A stretch of DNA of 64,000 nucleotides from Candidatus Aminicenantota bacterium (GTDB lineage: Bacteria > Acidobacteriota > Aminicenantia > Aminicenantales > Saccharicenantaceae): positions 1 to 64,000 of the forward strand of contig JAPKZD010000022.1 in assembly GCA_026393975.1 (NCBI GenBank), read 5' to 3'. Each line of letters opens with the position of its first letter. Position 1 is the first letter of the stretch. The notes below the pieces were generated by a model. It was not told where the DNA came from. It saw only the letters and a list, made by a program, of their open reading frames with translations, and made no database searches. The position numbers were made by a program, and so were the translations under genes. Of this stretch, positions 53,940 through 63,466 are shown piece after piece.

Positions 53940-55334
53940 ATGGACGAAAGCACGAAATCCCCGGGACCCGGCGAGCCGCTCTGGAGCCGCCGGAAGTTCC
54001 TCGGCGCGTCGGCGACGGCCGCGGCCGGCCTGATGGTCGTTCCCCGCCACGTCGTCGGGGCGACCCAAAAGAAAAAGGCGCCGAGCGACACCCTCAATAT
54101 CGCCTGCGTCGGCGTTGGCGGCATGGGCTTTTCGGACACGCGCGGCGTCCGCTCGGAGAACATCGTTGCCCTCTGCGACGTCGATGACGAGATGGTTGCC
54201 AACCTCATCCGATCCGAGGACGTCGAACCGGCCGAGAAGGCCATGTACGAAAAGGCGGCCAAGTACCGCGATTTTCGGCGGATGCTGGAGAAGGAAAAGG
54301 GCATCGACGCCATCACCGTGACGGTCCCCGACCACAATCATGCCGTCATCGCCATGGCCGCCATCAAACTGGGCAAGCACGTCTATGTCCAGAAACCCCT
54401 GACCCACACCATCAAGGAAGCCCGCATCCTGGCCAAGGCCGCCAAGGAGGCCAAGGTCGTCACCCAGATGGGCAACCAGGGCCATTCCAAGGAAGGCGCT
54501 CGGCTCATCTGCGAATGGATCTGGGCCGGCGCCATCGGCGACGTCTTCGAGGTCCACTGCTGGACGGACCGTCCGATCTGGCCCCAAGGCGTCGATGCTC
54601 CCAAGGAGATCCCCTCGGTGCCATCGACGCTCGATTGGGACGTCTGGCTCGGCCCGGCCCCGTTCCGGCCCTACCATCCGGCCTACGCGCCCTTCAAGTG
54701 GCGCGGGCTGTGGGACTTCGGCACGGGCGCTTTGGGCGACATGGGCGCTCACATCATGGACCAGCCCTTCTGGGCCCTCAAGCTCAAGTCCCCCATCAGC
54801 GTCCAGGCCTCCTCGACGGTGTTCACGAAGGACTACGCCCCCCGGGCCGAGGTCGTGACCTACGAGTTCGCCGCCCGTGAGGGGATGGGCCCCCTGACCC
54901 TGACCTGGTGGGACGGCGGCATCATGCCACCCCGCCCGGCCGAGCTCGAGCCCGGCCGGATGATGGGCGACGAGGGCGGCGGATGCCTTTTCCGCGGCAC
55001 CAAGGGCCTCTTGGTGTGCAGCACCTACGGCGAGAACCCCCGCCTCATCCCCGAGACCCGGATGCAGGAATACAAGCGGCCCGAGAAGACCATCCTTCGC
55101 TCTCCCGGTATTCGCGAGGAATGGATCGAGGCCATCAAGAAGGGCACGAAGTCAACGACCGACTTCTCCTACTCGGGACCGCTGACCGAGACCATGCTCC
55201 TGGCCAACGTCGCCGTCCGCCTCAAGGACAAGAACATGAAGCTCCTCTGGGACGGCGAGAAGATGGAGTTCACCAACCTGGCCGAGGCCAACGAGCTCCT
55301 TCACTTCGAATACCGGCCCGGCTGGAGTCTGTAA
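53940..55334 (+). CDS. Tat-exported Gfo/Idh/MocA-family oxidoreductase
   Basis: 464 aa from ATG 53940 (AAGGTG upstream). The N-terminus has a Tat signal (SRRKFLGASATAAAGLMVV, about 16-34), so the enzyme folds before export. A Rossmann NAD(P) domain follows (NIACVGVGGMGFSDTRG), then the EKP-like motif VQKPLTHT (about 147-154) and a C-terminal GFO domain. Members oxidise sugars, often to 3-keto forms. DUF1080 and ThuA genes follow, which suits a periplasmic 3-ketosugar pathway. Confidence 0.88.
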   Translation: MDESTKSPGPGEPLWSRRKFLGASATAAAGLMVVPRHVVGATQKKKAPSDTLNIACVGVGGMGFSDTRGVRSENIVALCDVDDEMVANLIRSEDVEPAEKAMYEKAAKYRDFRRMLEKEKGIDAITVTVPDHNHAVIAMAAIKLGKHVYVQKPLTHTIKEARILAKAAKEAKVVTQMGNQGHSKEGARLICEWIWAGAIGDVFEVHCWTDRPIWPQGVDAPKEIPSVPSTLDWDVWLGPAPFRPYHPAYAPFKWRGLWDFGTGALGDMGAHIMDQPFWALKLKSPISVQASSTVFTKDYAPRAEVVTYEFAAREGMGPLTLTWWDGGIMPPRPAELEPGRMMGDEGGGCLFRGTKGLLVCSTYGENPRLIPETRMQEYKRPEKTILRSPGIREEWIEAIKKGTKSTTDFSYSGPLTETMLLANVAVRLKDKNMKLLWDGEKMEFTNLAEANELLHFEYRPGWSL

Positions 55335-55356
55335 GGGAAAAAAGAGGGGTTCTTCG

Positions 55357-56103
55357 ATGAAGAAAGCCACGCTTTTCGTCGCGAGTTCGATTTTCCTGGC
55401 TGCCGCGCTTTGGGCCGTCCAGGATCAGTGGCCGGTCCACGACCCGAACCGGCCCATGCCTCCGGTCGTCGCGCCGGGCCCGGCCGGCCCGCCCGTCCCG
55501 CCGCCCGCCGACGCGGTCGTCCTTTTCGACGGCAAGAGCCTCGCCTCGTGGACCGACGCCAAGGGCCAGCCCGTGAAGTGGAAAGTCGAGAACGGATACA
55601 TGGAGGTCGTGCCCAAGACGGGCGCCATCCGTACCGTCCGGGGGTTCGGGGACTGCCAGCTCCACGTCGAATGGATGGCCCCGACGCCGGCCAAGGGGAT
55701 GGGCCAGGACCGCGGTAACAGCGGTGTTTTCCTCATGGACCTCTATGAAGTCCAGGTCCTCGACTGCTACGGCAACACAACCTACGCCGACGGCATGACC
55801 GCGGCCATCTACGGCCAGCATCCACCCCTGGTCAACGCCTGTCGGCCGCCCGGCGAATGGCAGACCTACGACATCGTCTTCCACAGGCCGCGGTTCGAAA
55901 CGGACGGCAAGCTCCTCACTCCGGCCCGGATGACCGTCTTCCATAACGGCATCCTCGTCCACGAGTGCGCCGTCCTGACCGGGCCGACGGCCCACATGGC
56001 CCGGCCGCCCTATAAGACGCACGCTGATAAACTGCCGCTCTCTCTCCAGGACCACGGCCATCCCGTCCGCTACCGGAATATCTGGCTGAGGGAGCTCGAG
56101 TGA
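55357..56103 (+). CDS. DUF1080 (3-keto-disaccharide hydrolase-type) secreted protein
   Basis: 248 aa. Signal peptide about 1-20 and a Pro-rich linker (about 28-50). The body starts [19 protein letters not shown] and continues as the concanavalin-like DUF1080 sheet with [35 protein letters not shown] and a C-terminal NIWLRELE. Some family members hydrolyse 3-keto-glycosides. It follows the oxidoreductase by 22 nt and overlaps the next gene's leader. Confidence 0.82.
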   Translation: MKKATLFVASSIFLAAALWAVQDQWPVHDPNRPMPPVVAPGPAGPPVPPPADAVVLFDGKSLASWTDAKGQPVKWKVENGYMEVVPKTGAIRTVRGFGDCQLHVEWMAPTPAKGMGQDRGNSGVFLMDLYEVQVLDCYGNTTYADGMTAAIYGQHPPLVNACRPPGEWQTYDIVFHRPRFETDGKLLTPARMTVFHNGILVHECAVLTGPTAHMARPPYKTHADKLPLSLQDHGHPVRYRNIWLRELE

Positions 56104-56114
56104 AGGAGTCCATG

Positions 56115-56906
56115 ATGAAGACGAAAACCCTGCTAGCGACGGTTGTCCTAGGAGTCTCCTGTCTCCTCGTCGGCTCACCCGCGGCCCAGGCGCCCAAAAA
56201 GCAGAGGACGGTCCTCATGGTCTGGGGCGGCTGGGAGGGCCACGAGCCCAAGCAGTGTGTGGACATCTTCGCGCCTTGGCTCGAATCCCAGGGCTTCAAG
56301 GTCGAGATCTCCCATTCGCTCGACGCCTACCTCGACCTCGACAAGCTCAAGACGCTCGACCTCATCGTCCACATCTTCACCATGTCCGACATCAAACCCG
56401 AGCAGGAGAAGAACCTCGAGGAGGCCGTCAAGAGCGGCGTCGGACTCGCCGGCTGGCACGGCGGGCTGGGCGATGCCCACCGCACGGCCGTCGAATACCA
56501 GTTCATGGTCGGCGGCCAGTGGGTCGCGCACCCCGGCGGGGTCATCGACTACGACGTCGACATCACCAACCCCTCCGACCCGATCACGAAGGGCCTCAAG
56601 AGGCGCTTCCACATGAAGTCCGAGCAGTACTTCATGCAAGTCGACCCCATCGTCGACGTCTTGGCCACGACGACGTTCACGGGCCAGCACGCGCCCTGGA
56701 TCGACGGCCTGGTCATGCCGGTCGTCTGGAAGAAGCTCTACGGGAAGGGGCGGGTTTTCTACACGTCCCTCGGCCACGTCGCGGCCGATTTCAACGTCCC
56801 CGAGGCCCGCGAGATCGTCGAGCGGGGGCTCCTCTGGGCCGCCCGGGTCATGGGCGACGATCCGCCCAAAATGAACATCTACGCGCCGCTTCTCAAAAAG
56901 AAATAG
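56115..56906 (+). CDS. ThuA-domain secreted protein
   Basis: 263 aa. Start at 56115 with AAGGAG 6 nt upstream (56112 possible). Signal peptide about 1-22 (ending PAAQA). The ThuA-like class I amidotransferase fold is visible ([48 protein letters not shown]), without a convincing catalytic Cys. ThuA proteins act in uptake or modification of disaccharides, including 3-keto sugars. The gene is last of an oxidoreductase-DUF1080-ThuA set. Confidence 0.8.
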   Translation: MKTKTLLATVVLGVSCLLVGSPAAQAPKKQRTVLMVWGGWEGHEPKQCVDIFAPWLESQGFKVEISHSLDAYLDLDKLKTLDLIVHIFTMSDIKPEQEKNLEEAVKSGVGLAGWHGGLGDAHRTAVEYQFMVGGQWVAHPGGVIDYDVDITNPSDPITKGLKRRFHMKSEQYFMQVDPIVDVLATTTFTGQHAPWIDGLVMPVVWKKLYGKGRVFYTSLGHVAADFNVPEAREIVERGLLWAARVMGDDPPKMNIYAPLLKKK

Positions 56907-56925
56907 GCGGTGACTGGTCGGAGGA

Positions 56926-58533
56926 TCAGCGGGAAATCGGCGGCCTGCTTTTGAGCAATTCGTCCCAGAGGTCGCGGCGGACGAAGAGCGCGAGGACGAC
57001 TTCGGGACGCAGGCCGTAGAAGCTCTGTTGATACCGGTCGCCGAGCGCCGTCGCGACCTTTTCGACGTTGGCGGCTGAGGCGATGACCACCGCCGCGTCG
57101 CCGGGGTCGCCCGCCGTCTCCGCGCTCGTCCAGTATCCCACCCGGCCGTACCGTCTCAGATACCAGGGAAGGGGCCAGGTCTCATCGGGCGGGGCGATGA
57201 CCTTGATCAACAGGTCCTTTTTTTCCGGCGCGGCGGCGGCGATTTTCTCCACGGCGGCGACGAGCTTCAGGAAGTCCGGGATCGTCTGAGCGTAGACATA
57301 GGGGTTCGATGGGTCGGAGGGAGCGGTGAAATTGGCCCTGTAGGCCTGGGCGGTCAGATTGACAAAGCCCGGGACGAGCGCGGCCAGGATGAGGATTTTG
57401 ATCAGGCGGAATCGGCTTATTCTCAGGAGAAGGCCAACGCCGTTTCCCGCCAGAAGCACCAGGCCGAGGTAGAAAGGAAGGATGTTCCACGGTGTTTTAT
57501 AAGGAACCAGGCTGTACACCGCCGCCGTCATGACGGTGAAGAAGAGGACGAAACGGACGAAGCGGGGACTGCCGTCCTTTCCCGCGTCATGTTCGAACGC
57601 GGCGATGCCTCCGGCCGCGGCGAGGAAGAGGAGGAAGGCTTCGCTCCAGACCGGGCCGCCGGCGGTTTTGGAATAGGCCAGCGTCTGGAAATAGTAGTAC
57701 CAGGGGTGGGCATGGAATCCGGGATGGCCGGCCCGGTTGAAAGACGCCCCTATGGCCCGGACCGAATCGGCCAGTCCGTGCGGGTTTTGGAAGAACGAGG
57801 TGAAGAAGAGGAGGGCGGTCATGGCGCCGGCGGCCAGGAAGAGAGTGGCGTGCAGGGCTGTCCGAAGCTTTGCCGGGGCATTCCGCCCGCCTCGGGCGTT
57901 TCCGGCCGCGCCGGCCCCTTCCCCCCGGCGGGCGCGAGGGTTGTCCATGAGGAACACAAGCCCGAGCGCCGCGGCCAGACCGGCGAAAAGGATGACGCTC
58001 GTTTCCTTCGTGGCGTACATCAGGCCGGTCGAGACGCCGGCCGCGAGGGCCCACCAGCCGGAGCGCGTTCGCGCGTATTTCCATCCGGCGGCGATGAGCC
58101 CTGCCAGGAAGAAGACGAGCAGGGTCTCCTGGATGTAGAACCGGCTGTAGTAGGTCATCGCCGGCGAGACGGCGGCCAATGAGGCCGCCGCGAGCGACGC
58201 CTCGCGGGAGAGCCCGCCGGCGAGGAGAAGAAAGAGAAGAAGCAATCCCGCTCCGAAGAGGGCCGGGACGAGGCGGAGCGTCGTTTCGCTGAGCTCGGCC
58301 AGGGTTCTCTCGCCCGCCACCCGGGCCACGGGCAGCGTCAGGTAATAGAGGCTCGGCCCGTGGTGGTCGTTCGGGTCGAACCGGTATTCCCCTCGCTCGA
58401 GGAGGTCTCCGAACTTGACCGCCTGGTTGGCCTCGTCGTGGTGCATGGGCCGGACGTCCAGGCGGACGATACGGAAAAGGAGGGCGCCGAGGACGGCGCA
58501 GACAAAGAGCCCCCGAAAGACCTTATTCGTCAT
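56926..58533 (-). CDS. TIGR03663-family membrane glycosyltransferase-like protein
   Basis: 535 aa, polytopic (about ten membrane segments). The N-terminal loop RPMHHDEANQAVKFGDLLE and DPNDHHGPSLYYLTLP matches the TIGR03663 signature and the acidic loop used by PMT/GT-C enzymes for lipid-linked sugars. A soluble C-terminal domain (about 420-535) follows the last segment. Possible role: transfer of a polyprenyl-linked sugar to protein or another acceptor. It overlaps the upstream discoidin-like gene by 4 nt. Confidence 0.78.
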   Translation of the reverse strand: MTNKVFRGLFVCAVLGALLFRIVRLDVRPMHHDEANQAVKFGDLLERGEYRFDPNDHHGPSLYYLTLPVARVAGERTLAELSETTLRLVPALFGAGLLLLFLLLAGGLSREASLAAASLAAVSPAMTYYSRFYIQETLLVFFLAGLIAAGWKYARTRSGWWALAAGVSTGLMYATKETSVILFAGLAAALGLVFLMDNPRARRGEGAGAAGNARGGRNAPAKLRTALHATLFLAAGAMTALLFFTSFFQNPHGLADSVRAIGASFNRAGHPGFHAHPWYYYFQTLAYSKTAGGPVWSEAFLLFLAAAGGIAAFEHDAGKDGSPRFVRFVLFFTVMTAAVYSLVPYKTPWNILPFYLGLVLLAGNGVGLLLRISRFRLIKILILAALVPGFVNLTAQAYRANFTAPSDPSNPYVYAQTIPDFLKLVAAVEKIAAAAPEKKDLLIKVIAPPDETWPLPWYLRRYGRVGYWTSAETAGDPGDAAVVIASAANVEKVATALGDRYQQSFYGLRPEVVLALFVRRDLWDELLKSRPPISR

Positions 58534-59207
58534 TTGGCCGGGATGCCGTAGACCTCAACCTCCACATAATGGTTCATGTCGTTCGAAGTGTTGCCGCCGC
58601 TGGTGAGACGGACGTAGCGGGCCTTGACCCCCTTGGGGTCGAAGAGCTTGCCGTCGAAGGTTTCGATGTACTCCTTGTCCTTGCCGGCGCCGAGGCCCGA
58701 GGTGTTGTCGTGGTCGTTATTGAAAACCGTCGTCACGCCGCTGATGAAGTCCTTGTCGTCGGAAACCTGGACGACGACGTCCCGGTAGACGCGGGCCTGG
58801 CTGTGGTAGTGCCAGGCGACGATGGCGTGGAGCTCCTGGGATTTCCCGAGGTCGATCTGGACCCACTGGAGCATGGGTCCGAACTCGACGTAGTAGCCGT
58901 CCTCGCCGGATTTCTTGCCGTCCGTGACGAAGGCGATCTCGCCGATGACGGGCTCCTTGTCGCTCGCGGCGACCGGCTTTCCCGCGGAAAGGAGGACCGT
59001 GCCGACCGGGACCATGAAAGGTCCCCGGGGTTTCCCGGTGATCGTTTCGAGATTGGGCGTGCGGATGTTCTTGGGCGTGCCGACGAACATCGGTTTGGGG
59101 AGCTGGATCTTCAGGACCTCTTTTCCCTGGTCCTGTGCCGGGGCCGTGGGCGCGAGGAAGGCCAGGCCGAGGACGGCGGTCGATATCCAACCGAGGATCT
59201 TCTTCAT
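58530..59207 (-). CDS. Secreted F5/8-type C (discoidin-like) protein
   Basis: 225 aa. Signal peptide about 1-24. About 110-222 form a discoidin sheet: LQWVQIDLGKSQELHAIVAWHYH, VYRDVVVQVSDDKDF, KARYVRLTSGG and the closing HYVEVEVYGIPAK. Such domains bind glycans or lipids at the cell surface. It is coupled by ATGA overlaps to apbE upstream and to TIGR03663 downstream, so its ligand may be the glycan made by that group. Confidence 0.75.
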   Translation of the reverse strand: MKKILGWISTAVLGLAFLAPTAPAQDQGKEVLKIQLPKPMFVGTPKNIRTPNLETITGKPRGPFMVPVGTVLLSAGKPVAASDKEPVIGEIAFVTDGKKSGEDGYYVEFGPMLQWVQIDLGKSQELHAIVAWHYHSQARVYRDVVVQVSDDKDFISGVTTVFNNDHDNTSGLGAGKDKEYIETFDGKLFDPKGVKARYVRLTSGGNTSNDMNHYVEVEVYGIPAK

Positions 59208-60137
59208 CTCTGTCTCCTTGTTCGGACGGGCCCGTTTCCGGCGATCGTACCCGCGTTGAATATTCTACACTTTTTCCGGGCGTTTATCACGAGCGCCCAG
59301 ACCTCGGGATGACGGCTGCAGAGGGCCGCCACACCGGCCGTGGCCATGACCATGAAAGCGGTCGAGAGCGCGTCAGCCGCGGCTGCGGATGGATGGGACG
59401 CCCAGGCGGCACGGTGCCCCCGGGCCGGGCGGCCCGTCCGCGGATCGACGATGTGTTCACCCTTGACCTCGGTCCCGGAACCGCTCAGGGCTCGGTCCCG
59501 GAGAAAGACGCGGTCCGGGCCGCCCGGCGCCGACCGGCCAGCCTCGCCCGGACCCGTTTTTTCCCGGGCCCGGGCCCGCGGCCAGAGCGGTGCTCGTGCC
59601 GGAGTGCAAGAGGACATTTTCGACCTCCCAATCGCGGAGGACGGCCAGGGCGCCGTCCAAGGCGTAGCCCTTGCCGACGGCCCCGAAATCGAGGAGGAGC
59701 GGCGGAGCTTTCGCCTTCCCCCTGCCGGCGAGCCGCGCGACCTCGATCCCCCGGCCGGTCTGGACGACGTGGATGAGCTTGCCGAGCGGCGGGGGGGATG
59801 CCGTGGACTTCCTCGCCGCGGACCGGCCGGCGGCCAGATAGTTGACGTCGAAGGCGCCGTCCGTTTCCGCCTGGACGGCGGCCGCGATGCCCAGGACTTC
59901 GGCCGTCTCGATCCCGATGCGCAGGGACTCTCCGGGGCCGAGGCGCCCGATGCGGCTCGTCTCGCTCGCCGGGTCGAACCGGCTGAAAAGTCGCTCCAGC
60001 CGGTCGATCTCGTCGAAGGCCGCCCGAGCCGCCTGCCGGGCATAGGCTTCGGCCTTCCCGGCGACGAAGACCTCGAACACGGTCGCCATCGCCTCGTGGG
60101 CGAACCGGTGAACGCGCTTTCCGGGTTGTAAGGACAT
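59204..60137 (-). pseudogene. apbE: apbE (FAD:protein FMN transferase), frameshifted
   Basis: The 934-nt span is one base too long for one frame. The 5' part encodes the ApbE N-terminus (MATVFEVFVAGKAEAYARQ, SRFDPASETSRIG, DFGAVGKGYALDGALAVL) through a GRGWPVGA segment. The continuation RALSGSGTEVKGEHIVDPRTGRP with its conserved Asp and the ADALSTAFMVM end is read in the next frame. Homology moves between frames near 59520-59530, where a GGG run gives a one-base excess. ApbE links FMN to Thr in Rnf/Nqr-type subunits. The frame is restored for a TGA that overlaps the next start, so the coupling still works. Real mutation or an assembly error; cannot be told. Confidence 0.75.
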
Positions 60138-60148
60138 CTCGCGTGGAC

Positions 60149-63100
60149 CTATTTTGGGGATTTCGGACCGAGAGGGAGCTCCCGGACGCTGTCCGAAGGA
60201 GCCTTGATGCGGGCGGCGACGTCTTTCTCGCTGCGGATTTTCTCGTCCGTCAGATAGTGGACGTCGAGCAGACCCTCGGAATGGAAGCCCGTCCGGAAAT
60301 AGTTCATTTCGGCCAGGGACAGGCTCCAGCCCTGGAGCCACGTCTCGAGCTCCTTGCGCTGCCGCGCGCCGCCCTGGAAATGGACGATGAGCTTGATCGG
60401 GCTGTCCGGGCTGACCTCCCCGGCCTCGGTTTCGTCGAGGAGATAGACGCCCCGCACGCCCCAGGGCTGGCCGCCGCAGTGGTAGGCGATCCGCTCGGCC
60501 ATGCGCTGGCGCCAGCGGAAATGGTCCTCGTCCTCGCGGACGGCGGGCAGGCTCGTCGCGCAGGCGGTCCGTACGGTCGCCTCGGGGCTGGCGAAGAAGC
60601 CGACGGCGAGCTCCCGGTCGGCGTTCATGAGCACCCGGAGGACCTTCCCGCCGGTCGCCTCGGGGACGTCGATGACCCGCAGGGCGTCGGTCAGCAGGGC
60701 GCATTCGGGGCAGAACTCGGCCAGCTTGTTCGGGGCCTGGAGCAGGAAGGCCTCGTTGAACTTCGCGCCGGGATCGTCCGGGTAGAGCGGCAGGTAGCGG
60801 ATGCCCGATTCCACCAGGTCCTGGAAGAAATGCGTCCCGAACGAGACGTCGGGGACGTAGTTGCCCTTTTTCCGGGCGACCTCGATGAGCATGGCCGAGT
60901 TGTTGATCTCCGAATAGGTCACGCGCACGCCGAGCTTGATGTCGCCGCGGCTGCCCCACCGCCCCGGGCCCATGAGGATGAACTGGCGGCGGGGCAGGAT
61001 CTTGTTGAGCTTGCCCACGGCCTGACCGACGGCGACGAGGTCCGTGTAATCGGCGAGCTCCCCATACTTGTCGGGGTCGACGTAAACGATGTGGGTGATG
61101 TCGGCGACGCGGCCGTTCGAGACATATTTGCTGGCCGTGAAGAGGACGGACTCGTCGGACAGGTTCGCCGGGATCTCCATGGCCACGTCCTCGGCGGCCT
61201 GGCTCTGCGGCCGGCACTGGAGGAGGTAGAAGTCCGTTCCCGTGGAAGCGAATTCGATGTCGACCGGGACGCCGAGCGCCGTGGACAGGGTCTTGAGGAT
61301 GGCCTCGAGCTGGAGCATAAATGGCGTCCCGGAGATGAGGCCGTCGAACGTCACGACGGCGTCCGACTTGGCGATGTCCGTGGCCAGGCCCATGGGCCTC
61401 TGGAGAAGCCCGTCCCGGTAAACCGAGAAGACCTTGGTCAGGGCCGGGAATTCGTGGCCGACCTCGCCGAGGAGCTCCTTGATGTCCTTGGTGACGAAGG
61501 TGTTCTCCTCGAGGTCGATGACGTCGATTTTCTTGGGCGAATAGCGGACGGCCTCGTCGACCGAGACGTTGACCCGCAGGTTCGGCTGGCCGGGGGAGAC
61601 GAGGACGGGGTAGTCGTCGCTGACCCGGTCCACGGCCCGCGTCCCGAGCCCGGGGACGAGCCGGAGCAGGCCGTCCTCGCGTTTGATCCGCGGCGACCAG
61701 CGGAACTCGTTCCGGCTGAAGGCGACGCCGGCGTAGGCCGGGAAGAAGTACTTGCCGGCCCGGGTGCCGACGACCTCCTGGATCATGATGCCCATCTCCT
61801 CGTAGAAGTCGAGGAGGCCGCGCTCGGCCCGGTACTGGATGGGGTCGGGGCTGAAGATCGAGGCATAGACCTCGGCCACGGCGTCGAGGAGGGCCTCGAG
61901 GCGCTGCTGCTTGTCGCCTTGGTTGGCCAGGAAGAGGCTCTTGTATTTCCCGGCGAAGGCCGTTCCCAGCCGGTCCTCGAGGAGGCTCGAACTGCGGACG
62001 ATGAGCGGCACGTCGCCGAAGTCGTCAAGGGCCACCGAAAGGCCCTTGACGACTTCGGGCGGGAAGGTCGAGTTCTTGAAGACCTGGACGAGATGGGGAT
62101 ATTCCTGGCGGACGACCTCGATGTCCTTGTACTTCTGCTCGATGACGTCGTCGAGGTTGTTGTGGGTGGTGAAGGCGATCAGCCCGTCGGACGTGATGTA
62201 CCAGGTCTTGGGCTTCTTCACGGAGCCGATGAGCTTCGTCCGGCGTGCCGCTTGCTTGAGGATCCGGCTGGCCAGGAAGAGGCCGGCGCTCTTGCCGCCG
62301 AGCTTGCCGTGGCTGCCGGGCGGGAAGACGATCCGCTCCATGAGGCCGAAGAAGTCCTCGAGGTCGACGTACTTCTTGGCGACGTTGATGAACTCGAGCT
62401 GTTCCGTGAAAAAGCGCCGGATGAGGGCGACGCGGACGCTGTTGGCCGTCGACCGGGGCAGCTGGATGCCCTCCGGCGCCAGGAGCTTGATCCGGCGCAT
62501 GCTGTCGAGGACTTCGGCCAGGTCGGCGTAGATGTTTTCCAGGCTGTTGACGGCCGAGCTGGAGCGGTCCTCGTTGATCCATTTCTGGATGCGGTCCAGG
62601 ATGTCGTCGTCGGTCAAGTTGGCCGAAGCGATCTTGAACGTCTCCTCGGTCAGCTCAAAGAAGCGGTCCATCGATTCCTTGTTCTGGGGCAGGTTCGAGT
62701 CGCCGAAGAGTCCGTTGGCCACCCGGTCCCCGCTGAAGCGCTGGAGGAGGTCGCGGGCTTCGGTGACGCCGCGCCAGCCGAGGTAGTTCATCATCTTGCG
62801 GGACACCCGGATGAGGAGGCTCGGATTGGTGTTGCGGAGGAGGTCCAGGGCGATGCGCCAGCCCCGCTTCCCCTCGGCCACGTCGCGGCGGCCGTCGCTC
62901 ATCTGCTCGTACATGCCCCGCAGGCGCTGGTGGAGGATGAAGTGCCCCAGGCGCTCGGCGAGCGTCTGGATGAGCTTGGCCTCGCCCTTCATGAACGGGC
63001 CGCAGTCACTCTCGGGCGTCGGCTTTCGGTAGGAGACGCAGAGCCGGCCGACCGACGTGTCCTGAACCCGGATCTCGGCGCAATGGGTGTACGGGGTCTC

Positions 63101-63337
63101 TTCGAACTCGGGCGACTCGAAGACCTCTGAGCCGTAGCTGATCTGGGCCTGGCAGCAGTCCGGGAATTGCCAGCCGGGCGGGATGGCCTCGATGACCTGA
63201 CGAAAGACGTCTTCGAGGGGGACATCGTAGATGCTCAGGATCTCCTCGATGCGGTAGAGGCAGCTGAGCTCCTTGGCCCGTTCGTGGAGGGTGGAGAAGA
63301 GGGTGCTGACGGCCGTCGGGGTGCGCTGGTTGGTCAT
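60149..63337 (-). CDS. Large PEP/pyruvate-binding (ATP-grasp) protein
   Basis: 1062 aa. A GAF-like N-terminus (about 15-140, ELSCLYRIEEILSIYD, SVGRLCVSYRKP) and a helical region precede a PEP-synthase-type ATP-grasp unit (GGKSAGLFLASRILKQ, VPLIVRSSSLLEDRLGTAFAGKYKS, and FYLLQCRPQS at the end of the grasp). No phosphohistidine swivel (TSHA-type) and no TIM barrel follow; the C-terminal 320 residues contain GPGRWGSRGD and SFGTHFFQDLVE, a conserved block of unknown role. A phosphotransferase or sensor function is possible. AGGAGG lies upstream of ATG 63337, and apbE starts 11 nt beyond its stop. Confidence 0.78.
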   Translation of the reverse strand: MTNQRTPTAVSTLFSTLHERAKELSCLYRIEEILSIYDVPLEDVFRQVIEAIPPGWQFPDCCQAQISYGSEVFESPEFEETPYTHCAEIRVQDTSVGRLCVSYRKPTPESDCGPFMKGEAKLIQTLAERLGHFILHQRLRGMYEQMSDGRRDVAEGKRGWRIALDLLRNTNPSLLIRVSRKMMNYLGWRGVTEARDLLQRFSGDRVANGLFGDSNLPQNKESMDRFFELTEETFKIASANLTDDDILDRIQKWINEDRSSSAVNSLENIYADLAEVLDSMRRIKLLAPEGIQLPRSTANSVRVALIRRFFTEQLEFINVAKKYVDLEDFFGLMERIVFPPGSHGKLGGKSAGLFLASRILKQAARRTKLIGSVKKPKTWYITSDGLIAFTTHNNLDDVIEQKYKDIEVVRQEYPHLVQVFKNSTFPPEVVKGLSVALDDFGDVPLIVRSSSLLEDRLGTAFAGKYKSLFLANQGDKQQRLEALLDAVAEVYASIFSPDPIQYRAERGLLDFYEEMGIMIQEVVGTRAGKYFFPAYAGVAFSRNEFRWSPRIKREDGLLRLVPGLGTRAVDRVSDDYPVLVSPGQPNLRVNVSVDEAVRYSPKKIDVIDLEENTFVTKDIKELLGEVGHEFPALTKVFSVYRDGLLQRPMGLATDIAKSDAVVTFDGLISGTPFMLQLEAILKTLSTALGVPVDIEFASTGTDFYLLQCRPQSQAAEDVAMEIPANLSDESVLFTASKYVSNGRVADITHIVYVDPDKYGELADYTDLVAVGQAVGKLNKILPRRQFILMGPGRWGSRGDIKLGVRVTYSEINNSAMLIEVARKKGNYVPDVSFGTHFFQDLVESGIRYLPLYPDDPGAKFNEAFLLQAPNKLAEFCPECALLTDALRVIDVPEATGGKVLRVLMNADRELAVGFFASPEATVRTACATSLPAVREDEDHFRWRQRMAERIAYHCGGQPWGVRGVYLLDETEAGEVSPDSPIKLIVHFQGGARQRKELETWLQGWSLSLAEMNYFRTGFHSEGLLDVHYLTDEKIRSEKDVAARIKAPSDSVRELPLGPKSPK

Positions 63338-63410
63338 GTCGCCGCGTCCCTCCTTGGCCGCCCGCGCGGCCCTCTCCTAGTCGGCCCGGCTTCCCGGGCT
63401 AAAGAAGGCC

Positions 63411-63438
63411 CGTCTCCCCCGGCGGTCCGGGGGAGACG
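63411..63438 (-). terminator. Intrinsic terminator after gdhA
   Basis: A 12-bp perfect stem (63411-63422 with 63427-63438, 4-nt loop) begins 29 nt beyond the gdhA stop; on the minus strand it leads into a pyrimidine stretch (GGCCTTCTTTAG). Confidence 0.65.
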
Positions 63439-63466
63439 GATCGTGAAGTCGCAGCGTCGAAACGGT

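Noticed and set aside
60138-61217. Extended frame upstream of apbE
   Set aside because: Arg/Pro/Gly-rich translation overlapping the PEP/pyruvate-binding gene; ApbE homology begins only at ATG 60137.
60143-63130. 995-codon open frame on the plus strand
   Set aside because: It lies opposite the PEP/pyruvate-binding gene, is made of repeated Asp, Glu, Val, Leu and Arg codons, and has no domain. High GC leaves long open frames on the opposite strand.
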